Shown: positions 34,566 to 44,533, counted from the first letter of the stretch. The stretch: 64,000 bases of DNA from Zoogloea sp044344315 (GCF_044344315.1 NZ_JBIJDC010000011.1:3736-67735), one strand, 5' to 3'. A program made the numbers and translations. The notes: generated from the sequence alone by a model not told the origin.

Positions 34566-37500
34566 TGGCTTTCCCTTCCCGCATCCGTCAACGCCACCCG
34601 CAGGGATACACAGGTGCCCCGGATGGCCGGATGCGTCGTAATGCTGAGGACGCCACCCACCTGCAGGGCGCGCTCCTTCATGCTGGTCAGGCCAAGGGAG
34701 TTCCCCGTCAGGGCGTCGCTGCGAATACCCACCCCATTGTCGGCAACCTGCAGGCTCAGGATGTTTCCGTCACAGCTCAGCGTCACATCCACGGCCGTGG
34801 CTCTGGCGTGGCGGGAGATGTTGGTCATGGCTTCCTGAAACAGGCGGTAGATGCGGGTCTTGAAGGTTTCGGGCAGATCGATGTCGGCCTGGGGCACCAC
34901 GCAGCGACAGCGGATGCCCATGCGCTTACGGAACTCACCGGTTTCCCACTCGATGGCACCGCCAAGCCCCAGGGTATCGAGAATGCGCGGATGCAGTTCC
35001 TGGGAAATGCGTCTGACCGACAGCATTGCCTCCTCGACGATGGCCTCCACGTCGTTCAAGCGACTGTCCATTTCGGGGTGATCCGGCCCGGCAAGGCTGC
35101 TCAATTGGCGCAGGTTCATGCGGATCGCCGTCAGCGTCTGGCCCAGCTCGTCGTGGAGTTCACGGGCGATGCGGGTCCGCTCCTCCTCCCGCACCACCTC
35201 CATATGGGCCAGCAGCGCCTGGATCTGGGCATGGGACTGCTCCAGGCGGCGGGTTGCCTCAATGCGCTCGGTGGCATCCGAAAGATAGCCATGCCATAGC
35301 ACGCTGCCATCGGCACAAAGCTGGGGTATGGAGTCACCCTCGATCCAGCGCACGCCCAGATGCGGGTGAAGAATCCGGAACTGCCCGTGCCAGGCCGCCA
35401 TGGCACGGGCCGACATTTCAATGCTCTCCAGCAGGGCACTGATGTCATCGGGATGCACCAGACCGATCAAGGGCCTCGCGTCGGACGAAAAATCCTCCGC
35501 CGAGAAACCGAGGGCTTCCAGTTGCTTTCCATCAATGTAAGGAAAGGAATAGACCCCATCTTCATGACGAAGAAATGCAAAAATGGCGCCCGGCACGGTC
35601 GCGGCAATGTTCTTCAGCTGATCGGCCAGATTGGCTTTGCGCATCAGGGCCGCCTCGAGCGCCTGCTTGAGGGTCACGTCCTCGCAGATCACCAGCCGGG
35701 CGCGTCGGCCCTCATAATCGATGGACTCGGACCACAGCGCCACATCCATGACTTCGCCGTTCTGGCGACGATGGCGCCAGACCTCACCATGGGTCTGCTC
35801 CAGCCCGCCCCTGTGGACAGGATCGAGCAGCGCCTGCAGGTCTGTATCCAGGCGAATATCGAGAATGCTCATCGCCAGGAAAGCGTCGCGGCTGTAGCCG
35901 TAAGCAGCAATGGCTGCGTCGTTTACCTCCAGAAAACGCAGGGTTTCCTCATCAAACACCCACATGGGCAGGGGGTTGAGCAAGAACAGGCGCCGGTAGC
36001 GCTCCCGGGTCTCGCGCAGGGCGATTTCCGCCTCCTTGCGATCAGTGACATCCATGATGGTGCCAAACATGCGGGCCACACGGCCGTCGGCAGCCTTGTC
36101 CACCTGACCATAGCCATGCAACCAGCGCACCAGCCCGTCCACCGGGCGGCGAATGCGGTATTCCCGATCGAATGAGGCAACCCGCGCACCAACGATGTCA
36201 GCCAGATAACTGCCCATGGCCTCCCGGTCATCAGGATGAACCATCATGATCCAGCTCTGGGCCGTCCTGGGGTAGGCGGGCCCGATCCCCAGGATGTCGT
36301 CGAGGACTGCCGAGCACGTCCAGTGGTCGTCGTCCACATGGTAGGTATAAGTACCAATCCGGGCCGCCTCCTGGGCTTCCCTCAGGAGACGCTCACTCTC
36401 GCTCAACGCGAGGGCGGTGAGCTTTCCCAGGGTAATGTCCTGAGTCGTTCCATACGCCCCCACCACACGCCCCTGCCCGTCAAGCTCAAGCCGCGCCCGT
36501 TCGCGTAGCCACTTGATCTCACCATCGACCACGATACGGTGTTCGATGTCATAGGCGGCGCCAGCAAGCGCCTCGCGCCAGCGGGCATCGACCTCCGCAC
36601 GGTCATCCGGATGAACACGCTCCAGAAAAATGTCGTAGGTCAGGTGGGAACCCTTCTCGACACCGAAAATGCGATGGACTTCGTCGGACCAGCTCAAGCG
36701 CTGGCTACCCAGATCCAGCCACCAGTTTCCGACCTGGGCAATGGCCTGGGCCCGGCACATCTCATCATTGCTGCGCTGCAGAGCCTGCTCAAGCTGCTTA
36801 TGCTCGGTAACGTCGTTGCCGGCACTGAGGGTACCGGCAAGCCGGCCGTCCGGACCCTTGAGATAGGCGTTATGCCAGGCCAGCATCCGCCGTGAACCAT
36901 CGGCAGCGAGGATCTCGTTCTCGAAATACTCGACCTGCTCCAACCCGCCGTCCATGATCTGCCGGAATATAGGGTAAATCCGGGTCATGCCTTCAGGCTG
37001 GGGCAGGCAGGTGGCAAACCACGACGCACCTACGATGTCGGCGGGGTCGCGTCCGAGCATCCGGGCCCCACAACGGTTGATGGACGTGACACACCCCTCG
37101 CGGTCGAGGGACACGATCAGGGTCTCCACCGTGTCGAGGGTCTGCTGCAACAGCACGCACTTCTCCTGCGCAGCCATCTCGGCCAGCTTACGGGATGTGA
37201 CATCCACGTGCATGAGCAGGGCACGTCTAGGCAAGGCCCCCAGGGTCATGGCCTGTAGCAGGAGCCAGCGGGATTGATCGGGAGAATGGCAGGGGTATTC
37301 AAACTCAAACTGTGTCAGCCTGCCAGCGAGCACGGCCTGAACGCCCGCCAGGACCTCCACGGCACCCGCATTACGACACACTTCGAGATAATCAATCCCA
37401 GCCCCCGCCTCGACGAATAGGCCAGCCCCATTCTTTCTAGCGAATCGACGCCAAGACTCATTGACATGAAGGATCGTGCCGTCTGGTCCAATCAGGGCTG

Positions 37501-37636
37501 CAGAATGAGGCAGGGCCTCGATAACCTGCAGGCCATCGAAGGACAGGTCATGATCCGGCGGGGTCGGGGCGCACGGCTTGGTCAACGTTGTATCTCTCCG
37601 GGACGGTTCATGCCCAGGGCCGACCGTCCTTATCAT
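34562..37636 (-). CDS. Six-PAS cytoplasmic sensor histidine kinase
   Basis: A 1024-residue NarX-class kinase. About six PAS domains follow one another; several have a VHPDD motif and close with a D-V/I-T-x-R/H/E-K sequence. The dimerisation and phosphotransfer domain is HisKA_3, with H828 in ARELHDELGQ. The ATPase domain carries LFQEAMTNISRHARA and VADNGVGI. No membrane segment is seen, so the ligand is sensed inside the cell. The start at 37636 is preferred to an upstream TTG because AGGAA lies at the right distance. It is coupled to the response regulator. Possible cofactors (heme, flavin) in the PAS domains cannot be told by eye. Confidence 0.9.
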   Translation of the reverse strand: MIRTVGPGHEPSRRDTTLTKPCAPTPPDHDLSFDGLQVIEALPHSAALIGPDGTILHVNESWRRFARKNGAGLFVEAGAGIDYLEVCRNAGAVEVLAGVQAVLAGRLTQFEFEYPCHSPDQSRWLLLQAMTLGALPRRALLMHVDVTSRKLAEMAAQEKCVLLQQTLDTVETLIVSLDREGCVTSINRCGARMLGRDPADIVGASWFATCLPQPEGMTRIYPIFRQIMDGGLEQVEYFENEILAADGSRRMLAWHNAYLKGPDGRLAGTLSAGNDVTEHKQLEQALQRSNDEMCRAQAIAQVGNWWLDLGSQRLSWSDEVHRIFGVEKGSHLTYDIFLERVHPDDRAEVDARWREALAGAAYDIEHRIVVDGEIKWLRERARLELDGQGRVVGAYGTTQDITLGKLTALALSESERLLREAQEAARIGTYTYHVDDDHWTCSAVLDDILGIGPAYPRTAQSWIMMVHPDDREAMGSYLADIVGARVASFDREYRIRRPVDGLVRWLHGYGQVDKAADGRVARMFGTIMDVTDRKEAEIALRETRERYRRLFLLNPLPMWVFDEETLRFLEVNDAAIAAYGYSRDAFLAMSILDIRLDTDLQALLDPVHRGGLEQTHGEVWRHRRQNGEVMDVALWSESIDYEGRRARLVICEDVTLKQALEAALMRKANLADQLKNIAATVPGAIFAFLRHEDGVYSFPYIDGKQLEALGFSAEDFSSDARPLIGLVHPDDISALLESIEMSARAMAAWHGQFRILHPHLGVRWIEGDSIPQLCADGSVLWHGYLSDATERIEATRRLEQSHAQIQALLAHMEVVREEERTRIARELHDELGQTLTAIRMNLRQLSSLAGPDHPEMDSRLNDVEAIVEEAMLSVRRISQELHPRILDTLGLGGAIEWETGEFRKRMGIRCRCVVPQADIDLPETFKTRIYRLFQEAMTNISRHARATAVDVTLSCDGNILSLQVADNGVGIRSDALTGNSLGLTSMKERALQVGGVLSITTHPAIRGTCVSLRVALTDAGRESQ

Positions 37637-38145
37637 TGATTTCCTGATTAACTCACGAAAACCAGTCAAAGCCTCGGACTATTACAAGAAGTACATGATT
37701 TTTATGTAGTCATTGAACTACACCCTCAAGACTCCTTGATTCCGTCACCCCCGCGCCTAACCTATCATGCCCTGGACAAGACTAGGCGACTGGCCCTACA
37801 TCGTGCGGCAGATAATCGGCAAGACCGCTGACAGAGATCTCGCGGGACGCCAAGACTCCTTGGCCGAGATCGCAGCGCACCTGATCACCGCCACCATCAG
37901 CAAGGCGTACCTGCATTGCCAATCAGCCTTTTGCATATGCCATACGCCTTTCTATTCCAATTCAATCCGGGTCAATTCCGTAATCAGCCGTATATCAGCC
38001 GAAATCTCCCATACGCCAATTACCGAATGAATACGGCCAACTCCGGCAATTCGCTCCTTATCCATTCAGCCATTCATGCATTCCGTTTGGCTTTCCCGGG
38101 CAGCATTGAGCCCAACTCCTGATACGTCCGGACATTCGCGCTGAC
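37637..38145. other. AT-richer intergenic region between divergent kinases
   Basis: About 510 bp with lower GC than its surroundings. It must contain promoters for both kinase genes. Short related words recur, for example GCCATACGCC/CCCATACGCC and ATCAGCC at three places around 37918-38012, but I cannot define an operator. No convincing gene is seen; short open frames here lack ribosome sites. Confidence 0.4.
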
Positions 38146-40143
38146 ATGCTCCCAAAAATGGATCCAGCGGTCCTCCTGCCCCTCCTGGCAGATCACGCCT
38201 CCGAATGGCTCTTCATCGTCCGCAGCGATCGCAGCTACCTGTTCTGTTCCGAGGCGTGTACCCGTATCACCGGATATACGCCTGATGAGATGGCGGCAGC
38301 CCCGACCCTGCTGCCCGCCATCGTTCATCGCGAAGACGTGCCGGGGTACGAAGCCCTGCACATGAGCACCCACCCGGCAGCCGATGAGTTGCGCCTGCGT
38401 ATCACCCACCGGGATGGCAGCCCGCGGCGCATCGGCCTGAGGGTACGCCCCCTTCACGATGCCGATGGCCGGCGCAGCGGCACCTTGGGGAGCATCCGCG
38501 ACCTGACCGACGAGTACGCCATCCGGGAGAGGCTCGACATCCTGTCCCGGGCGGTCGAACTGAGCCCCACCAGCGTCATGATTGCCGACCACCACGGACA
38601 CATTCAATACGCGAACCCGTCCTTCAGCCGTGCCTCCGGCTACAGCCAAGAGGAGCTCATCGGTCAGGAACCACGCATCCTCAAGTCCGGCCTGACCCCG
38701 TCCACAACCTACACGGACATGTGGACCCACCTGGGCGAGGGCCGCCCCTGGCAGGGCGAACTCTACAATCGCCGCAAGGACGGCTCGGTGTTCTGCGAGA
38801 CGGAGATCCTGTCCCCCATCTTCAACACCGACGGGCAGTTGACCCACTATCTCGCGGTCAAGGAAGACGTTACCGAGAAGAAGCGCAGCCTGGAAGAACT
38901 TGATCGCTACCGCTCCGATCTGGAAGCCATGGTGGCAGAGCGCTCCGCCCATATTGCCGAACTGAACATCCGCCTGCAGGAACGAGCCACCGCCGCCGAG
39001 GCCTCAAGCCAGGCCAAGAGTGCCTTCCTCACCAACATGAGCCACGAGATCCGCCCCCCCCTCAATGCGATCATCGGGCTGGCACGGATACTCCTGCGTG
39101 ACACCCCGGGCCCTGTCCAGGAGGACAAGCTGTCCAAGATCGTCACCGCTGCCGATCACCTCTCCTCGGTCATCAACGACATCCTCGACATCTCCAAGAT
39201 CGAAGCCCGGAAGATGCACATCGAGCACGCCGACTTCAATGTACCGGCGCTGATCGACAGCCTGGTCATGCTGATGGCGGACCGCATCGAAGGCAAAGGC
39301 CTGCGCTTCCGGCAGGTCCTGGAGGGGCTGCCGGCAAACCTCCGGGGCGATGTCACCCGGCTACGCCAGATCCTGCTCAACTATCTGGGCAATGCGGTCA
39401 AGTTTACCCATCAGGGAGAGATTACCCTGGCCGGCCGGGTTATAGACGAGGACGCCACCCATGTCCGCCTATGTTTCGAGGTCTCAGACACCGGCATCGG
39501 CATCGACGCCGAATCCCTGCCCCGGCTTTTCGAAGTCTTCGAGCAACTGGACAGCAGCACCACACGGCAATATGGTGGGTCCGGCCTGGGGCTGGCCATC
39601 AGCCGGCGCCTCGCGGCCATGATGGATGGCGAGGTCGGCGTGCACAGCACTCCCGGTCAGGGCAGCTGTTTCTGGCTGAAGCTGCGTCTCGAGAAGAGCG
39701 GGGACACCCTCTCCGGCATGCCGGATACACCACCGAAACCCGCAGAGGAAAGCCTGCGCAGTGAATTCCCGGGCGCCCGCATCCTGCTGGTGGACGACGA
39801 GCCAATCAACACCGAAGTGGCCAGCGAGTTACTGCGGGAAGCGGCCCTGCAAGTAGACACAGCGGAAAATGGAGCCATCGCCGTGGCCCGGCTGGAACAC
39901 GAACACTATGACGTGGTCTTCATGGACATGCAGATGCCGGTGATGGGTGGCCTGGAGGCCACGCGGCTGATACGCCTGCGCCCCCACGGACAGACACTGC
40001 CGATCATCGCCATGACCGCCAACGCCTTCTCCGAAGACCGTCTCGCCTGCCTGGAGGCCGGCATGAACGGCTTTCTCGGCAAACCCCTGGAGCCGGAGCT
40101 GCTCTTTGCCACCCTGCTCGAAGCGCTCCGCTCACGGGGCTGA
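38146..40143 (+). CDS. Hybrid sensor histidine kinase with receiver domain
   Basis: A 665-residue cytoplasmic kinase. Two PAS domains (about 15-130 and 135-250) are followed by a coiled-coil stretch (about 250-290), a HisKA domain with H300 in NMSHEIRPPLNAI, and a HATPase domain (ISDILDISKI-like linker and VSDTGIGI). A C-terminal receiver with D594 in VVFMDMQMP closes it. The usual HEIRTPL box reads HEIRPPL here, so the residue four after the histidine is proline. No output domain is present, so a separate phosphotransfer protein would be needed. It is divergent from the six-PAS kinase. Confidence 0.9.
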   Translation: MLPKMDPAVLLPLLADHASEWLFIVRSDRSYLFCSEACTRITGYTPDEMAAAPTLLPAIVHREDVPGYEALHMSTHPAADELRLRITHRDGSPRRIGLRVRPLHDADGRRSGTLGSIRDLTDEYAIRERLDILSRAVELSPTSVMIADHHGHIQYANPSFSRASGYSQEELIGQEPRILKSGLTPSTTYTDMWTHLGEGRPWQGELYNRRKDGSVFCETEILSPIFNTDGQLTHYLAVKEDVTEKKRSLEELDRYRSDLEAMVAERSAHIAELNIRLQERATAAEASSQAKSAFLTNMSHEIRPPLNAIIGLARILLRDTPGPVQEDKLSKIVTAADHLSSVINDILDISKIEARKMHIEHADFNVPALIDSLVMLMADRIEGKGLRFRQVLEGLPANLRGDVTRLRQILLNYLGNAVKFTHQGEITLAGRVIDEDATHVRLCFEVSDTGIGIDAESLPRLFEVFEQLDSSTTRQYGGSGLGLAISRRLAAMMDGEVGVHSTPGQGSCFWLKLRLEKSGDTLSGMPDTPPKPAEESLRSEFPGARILLVDDEPINTEVASELLREAALQVDTAENGAIAVARLEHEHYDVVFMDMQMPVMGGLEATRLIRLRPHGQTLPIIAMTANAFSEDRLACLEAGMNGFLGKPLEPELLFATLLEALRSRG

Positions 40144-40263
40144 ATGCTGACTCAGTCAGGCTCACCTCACCCTAGCCCCGCCGCTTTCCGTTCACGAAAA
40201 TCGAGGTTCGGTGGCGCGTCCCTTTTTCCGCCAGCACGCGCTGCGCAGGGAATTTGAAACACC

Positions 40264-42159
40264 CTAACGCTTTTTTGGTGGGCTCTCGACTTCCGTCACC
40301 TTAAAGTAACTCACGCCAAAATCGGCAGCGCAGCGGGTCTCTTCCTTCTGACACACGGAGACTCCCGCCAGACTATCCGGGCCAAGCCGCGCAAGCGCAT
40401 GCTCAAGCTCCTTTAGCGGCACGCTGGCGATGCCATCGTGGGCCACCAGACCCAACCCGGCAAAGTCCCGCCTATTGTCGGAAACGATCACCAGCACTTG
40501 CCATTCGCCAGCAGGTGCATCCGCCGTGAAAGACCAGCTTTCCCTCGGGAAACGCATCGGAGAGCCCGCAGCAATCCGGTTGTCGAGATCCAGGGCGTTC
40601 GGAAAGATCAGGGACAGCTTGCTGTCAGTCGTATCCAGCAGAAGCAGATAGACATAACCCGCCCGTTCACTCTTGAGCGAGAAGGACAGGGCATCCTTAC
40701 CCACCGTCAGCGAGGACTTGACCCCACTCACCGCAGTCTCCCGGCTGACCATGCCGCTGAGCGCCTGCACAGCCTGGCTCCAGCTGACAGTCTCCGGCGC
40801 TACCGGCTGAACGACTTCCGTGGCCACTGGTGTGGCAGGCCCAGGCACCGGAGATTCCTTCACTTGCGCAATCTCACGCACGGTGGTCGGCTTCGGCACT
40901 TCTCCCCCCTCCCTGAGGGCGATGAAGGCTACCGCCACCAGGGCGACGGCAGCCATACCCAGAGCGGGCCCCATAAACCTCCTGCCCTTCCCCTCCGAGA
41001 CGGGCTGCACTCCTTCGGCATCCGGGTTCAGGGTTTTCGGCGGCAGGGGCTTCACCTCTGCCCTGGAAGGGTTGGCTGCAATGTTCTGTGCTGAACTGAC
41101 TCGCGGCGCCTCATCTTGCACGGCAGCCCCAGCGGGTGAGGGTGAAGCCATCTCACCCAGAAGCTCCCGCATTGCCGCAATCGACTGGGGTCGATCATCC
41201 GCTTTGACGGCCAGGCATTGGTCAAGCCCGGCGAGAAAGCTTGGGTCGTAAGACCCCGCCGCCAAGGTTGCCAGCGGCTGGTAGGTATCGTTCATCAACC
41301 TACCCACCGAAGCCGGAGGGGTGCGGCCAGTAATGATGTAGTAAACGACCGCCGCCAGGGCGTAGATATCGGTCCAGGCACCCTGCTTCAGACCGGGCAT
41401 CTCGGCGTACTGCTCTACCGGGGCAAAGCCCGGCTTGAGGATGACCGTCAGCACCTGCGTCATGTCACCAATCACGCGCCGAGCAGCACCAAAATCCAGC
41501 AGCACCGGACGTTCATCCTTCAGGAGAAGAATATTGTCCGGGGCAATATCCCTGTGGAAACAGCTTTCAGAATGCATGATCTCCAGTGCATCCATCAGCG
41601 GGATCAGGATCCTGCGGATCCAGCCCTCATCGGGCACACCGGTTCGTTGCTTGAGCGCATCACGCAGCGTAAGCCCGTCGTAAAAGGGCATCGCCATATA
41701 GGCAGAGCCCCTGTCCTCCCAGAAACGATAGACTTTGACGAGTGCAGGATTATCGAATTTAGCCAGCAGACGCGCTTCATTCACAAAACTGCGAAGCCCC
41801 ATCTCGAAGGTCTCGCGATGTCTTTCCGAACGCACTGAAACCTGCAAGTCCTGTGTTCGGGAAGCCAAGGAAGTCGGCATGTACTCCTTCAGTGCGACCT
41901 TGCGCTCCAGCGAATGATCGTAAGCCAGATAAACAATTCCAAAGCCCCCCTCGCCAATGAGGCCCACAATCTCGAACTCCCCAAGCCGGGTGTTCATGGG
42001 CAGGCAGTTGGGACTGCTGCCGGGCGTGGCAGGCGGAATATCCCGGGAGGGACTGGCTGCGCCCCCCAGAACAATGGTCTTGTCGTTTCCGGAACTGGAC
42101 ACTGCTAACCCCCGACCGTCAGTCTGGCAGATCGCCGAAGGGGCGCGAGACACAGGCAT
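40264..42159 (-). CDS. Serine/threonine protein kinase with C-terminal DUF4384-like domain
   Basis: A 631-residue membrane-anchored kinase. The kinase domain (about 60-335) has the glycine loop GEGGFG (69-74), lysine K91, catalytic H202-R-D204 with N209, and DFG at 222-224. A linker precedes one membrane segment at about 397-415. The periplasmic part (about 480-620) resembles DUF4384, with YVYLLLLDTTDSKLSLIFPN. Kinases with this tail are often linked to type VI secretion control, but no secretion genes are nearby. A start further in, at the GTG before SSSGNDKT, is possible. It is divergent from the SUMF1-type gene. Confidence 0.82.
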   Translation of the reverse strand: MPVSRAPSAICQTDGRGLAVSSSGNDKTIVLGGAASPSRDIPPATPGSSPNCLPMNTRLGEFEIVGLIGEGGFGIVYLAYDHSLERKVALKEYMPTSLASRTQDLQVSVRSERHRETFEMGLRSFVNEARLLAKFDNPALVKVYRFWEDRGSAYMAMPFYDGLTLRDALKQRTGVPDEGWIRRILIPLMDALEIMHSESCFHRDIAPDNILLLKDERPVLLDFGAARRVIGDMTQVLTVILKPGFAPVEQYAEMPGLKQGAWTDIYALAAVVYYIITGRTPPASVGRLMNDTYQPLATLAAGSYDPSFLAGLDQCLAVKADDRPQSIAAMRELLGEMASPSPAGAAVQDEAPRVSSAQNIAANPSRAEVKPLPPKTLNPDAEGVQPVSEGKGRRFMGPALGMAAVALVAVAFIALREGGEVPKPTTVREIAQVKESPVPGPATPVATEVVQPVAPETVSWSQAVQALSGMVSRETAVSGVKSSLTVGKDALSFSLKSERAGYVYLLLLDTTDSKLSLIFPNALDLDNRIAAGSPMRFPRESWSFTADAPAGEWQVLVIVSDNRRDFAGLGLVAHDGIASVPLKELEHALARLGPDSLAGVSVCQKEETRCAADFGVSYFKVTEVESPPKKR

Positions 42160-42550
42160 GCCATGGGCTGAGCAGTCTTCTTCACAATCGCAAACCCCGC
42201 CATGCTATCAACCCAGATATCATTTATCGCTATTTATGACGGACAGCACGTCCACGTCAGTTGCCGCGCTTTCATGACGCCACACAAAAATAAAAAGCGT
42301 CATGACAACAATAAGTTGGAGGGATATCTCAACCCCTTCCGCTGCGTATGATCAGGCCGCTCACGCAGATCGGCAAAACAAGCCTTCGCATCCGATTCTA
42401 GCACCATGCCGTTCGCCCCATGCGCCGCCGGGCGCAGGGCTGACGGACCCAGCGGCCACCATGCCACGTTTTGTCCTGCCGCTGATTCCCTATATCATCC
42501 AAAGGCTTTCCCCCCTCATTCTTGCAGGCCTTCAGCCACTCCGCCGAGCC
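42160..42550. other. Intergenic region between kinase and SUMF1-type genes
   Basis: About 390 bp, AT-rich between 42200 and 42310. It carries a 9-bp inverted repeat (listed separately). An in-frame upstream extension of the SUMF1-type gene covers part of it, so the exact left limit of that gene is not certain. No other gene is seen. Confidence 0.4.
42272..42305. promoter_or_regulatory. Operator-like inverted repeat
   Basis: TCATGACGC (42272-42280) and GCGTCATGA (42297-42305) are perfect inverted copies separated by 16 A-rich bases. Position between two divergent genes suggests a regulatory site; the protein is unknown. A hairpin terminator is less likely, as neither gene ends here. Confidence 0.5.
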
Positions 42551-43639
42551 ATGACCCTTCGCGCGCTGCCCCTTGTCGCCCTCATGCTGTGTAGCCAGTT
42601 CGCTCATGCGGGGTTCGAGAAGCGGGCCACCACGCCACCGTCCAATGTCGAGGCGCCCCGAGCGCCGGCTCGCCCGGTCAGGGAAGCAGCACCTCGCAAG
42701 GCAAAACCCTCGCCAAAGCCCGTCGTTGCGGTGCCCCCCGCAGAACCCGTGCCCGAGTCCGTCAAGTCGGTCAGAGCCGCACCAGCACCTGCGCCAGAGG
42801 TGATACGGGATTGTCGTGACTGCCCCGAGCTGGTCATCGTACCGGCAGGGGAGGTTGAATTGGGCTCACCCGACAGCGAGGCAGGACGCAGGAGTGATGA
42901 AGGCCCGCAGATTCGCTGGCAACTCCAGAAGCCTCTGGCCGTGGGCCGCTTCGAGATAACACGCGGCCAGTTTGCGGCGTTTACTCGCGCCGCAAATTAC
43001 ATTCCCGCACTCCCATGCGGAGAGTTCGATGGCAAGGAATGGTCATACAGCATGACGCGGCGCTGGAGCGCGCCAGGCTTCCATCAAGAGGACACTCACC
43101 CCGTCGTTTGCGTCAGCAATTCAGACATAACCGCCTACCTCACCTGGCTTTCTAACAAGACCGGCCGGAAATACCGTTTGCCCAGCGAATTCGAGTGGGA
43201 ATACGCAGCACGGGCAAGCCGCGCGGACGTGCGCCCGGGCGGACGCGCCATTGCGACGTCCTGTGCTTACGCCAACATCGCGGACGCATTGTTCGAATGC
43301 ACCGACAACTTCGTCGCAACCTCTCCCGCCGGCCAATTCCGCCCGAACGATTTCGGGCTCCATGATGTGATCGGCAATGTATCCGAGTGGGTCGAGGGGT
43401 GTTACAGCGACACACTCTATGAAACCATGCACAAGAAACAGTCAGCGGGTGGGGGTAATGTGCTCGGTGGCTTGTTCGAGTCGCTTGCTGCAGGTGTCGG
43501 ATTGTGCAGCAAGGTCGCCCGGGGAGGGTCATGGCAAAGCGGCCCCGATGACGCGCGACTTGCCGCGCGTGAAACCTTCGACACCTTCGCCGGCGGAAAC
43601 AATCGCACAGGCTTTCGAGTGGTTCGTGAAGCGCAGTAG
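42551..43639 (+). CDS. SUMF1/formylglycine-generating-enzyme-like protein, exported
   Basis: A 362-residue protein with a signal peptide (MTLRALPLVALMLCSQFAHA), a proline- and alanine-rich linker of about 80 residues, and a C-terminal FGE-sulfatase (SUMF1) domain. Typical motifs are VPAGEVELGSP, RFEITRGQFAAFT, RLPSEFEWEYAAR, NDFGLHDVIGNVSEWVEG and TGFRVVRE. The cysteine pair of true formylglycine-generating enzymes is not evident, so a binding or scaffold role is more likely than catalysis. The start at 42551 is chosen for the signal peptide; an upstream ATG at 42461 would put a second hydrophobic stretch in front. Functional link to the divergent kinase is inference. Confidence 0.8.
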   Translation: MTLRALPLVALMLCSQFAHAGFEKRATTPPSNVEAPRAPARPVREAAPRKAKPSPKPVVAVPPAEPVPESVKSVRAAPAPAPEVIRDCRDCPELVIVPAGEVELGSPDSEAGRRSDEGPQIRWQLQKPLAVGRFEITRGQFAAFTRAANYIPALPCGEFDGKEWSYSMTRRWSAPGFHQEDTHPVVCVSNSDITAYLTWLSNKTGRKYRLPSEFEWEYAARASRADVRPGGRAIATSCAYANIADALFECTDNFVATSPAGQFRPNDFGLHDVIGNVSEWVEGCYSDTLYETMHKKQSAGGGNVLGGLFESLAAGVGLCSKVARGGSWQSGPDDARLAARETFDTFAGGNNRTGFRVVREAQ

Positions 43640-43786
43640 ATCGCCCCAGCCTTGAGATTTTCGCGTCGTCGCAAGCGGCTCGAAGGCCCGGCGGCCACAT
43701 TCCTTCAGCGCCTCGACGCTCAGCCCGACGTCAGGTCGAGCATTCCTGCAGCGTAGAATCCGGGCTTTTCCGGACGCTCACACGCC

Positions 43787-44095
43787 ATGAAACTGAATCA
43801 CCTGCCCATCGGCGCCCGTTTCGAGTACGAGGGCCAGATCTACACCAAGACCGGCCCCATCACCGCCGCCGCCGAAAAGGGTGGCCAACGCATGATCCCG
43901 CGCCATGCGGTACTGCGCCCGGTGGACGGCCACACTCCGCCCGCGGCGCCGAGCACTACGCGGCAGCTGGACGAAGCCCGGGTACTGACCGCCTTTGAGA
44001 GCTACCACCGCACCGCCCTGCGCCTGGCAGAAGGCCTCGGCAAGGCCGAGCTGGAGCAGGCCCGGACACAGTTTCTGGCTGCGCTGGGGGACTAG
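43787..44095 (+). CDS. Small conserved hypothetical protein
   Basis: A 102-residue soluble protein. The N-terminal half is rich in beta-type sequence (LPIGARFEYEGQIYTKTGPITA), and the C-terminal half forms helices with LDEARVLTAFESYHRTALRLAEGLG. Similar short proteins occur in related genomes, but I know no function. It is isolated, with a convergent tRNA-Leu downstream. No signal peptide or membrane segment is present. Confidence 0.6.
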   Translation: MKLNHLPIGARFEYEGQIYTKTGPITAAAEKGGQRMIPRHAVLRPVDGHTPPAAPSTTRQLDEARVLTAFESYHRTALRLAEGLGKAELEQARTQFLAALGD

Positions 44096-44146
44096 ACGGG
44101 CGGGGGGATGCGACAAAGCCCGTCGACCAGAACACGCGACAGACGC

Positions 44147-44188
44147 AAAAAAGGCCGGAACCCCTGATTTCTCTGGGCTTGCCGGCCT
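44147..44188 (-). terminator. Terminator of tRNA-Leu
   Basis: On the minus strand AGGCCGG and CCGGCCT form a 7-bp stem with a long loop, followed directly by TTTTT. It lies 39 bp downstream of the tRNA 3' end. Confidence 0.75.
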
Positions 44189-44226
44189 GCTTTGAATACT
44201 GCATCGGACTACTTCGGAACAATAAT

Positions 44227-44311
44227 TGGTGCCTTGGGCGAGACTCGAACTCGCACGACTTGCGTCACTACCCCCTCAAGATAGCGTGTCTACCAATTTC
44301 ACCACCAAGGC
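44227..44311 (-). tRNA. tRNA-Leu (GAG)
   Basis: The minus strand carries an 85-nt tRNA with an encoded CCA end. The acceptor arm GCCTTGG pairs with CCAAGGC. The anticodon loop TTGAGGG gives anticodon GAG, and the T arm GTTCGAGTC is canonical. A long variable arm (TGACGCAAGTCG region) confirms a class II leucine tRNA. Confidence 0.95.
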
Positions 44312-44533
44312 ATTCCTGCACTTGCCAGCCCCCGGAGCGGGGGCTGCACCCTGAGAGCAGGGGCACAGAAGGGGCCGAATTATATCCGAGCCAACGGATA
44401 GGTCAATACGGATTTGAACCCCCGTTCAGGGGTGCGATCACGGGGCAGGTAATTGGGGGGTGCCAGGGACAGGGCATGCAATCTGCTAGATCCAGCGTAT
44501 TCCCGTCTCCCTGTCGCCTTTGCGACACACACC

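Noticed and set aside
44326..44346. GC-rich hairpin upstream of tRNA-Leu
   Set aside because: CAGCCCC-type arms form a stem, but it lies on the promoter side of the tRNA and has no T-run, so I do not call a terminator.
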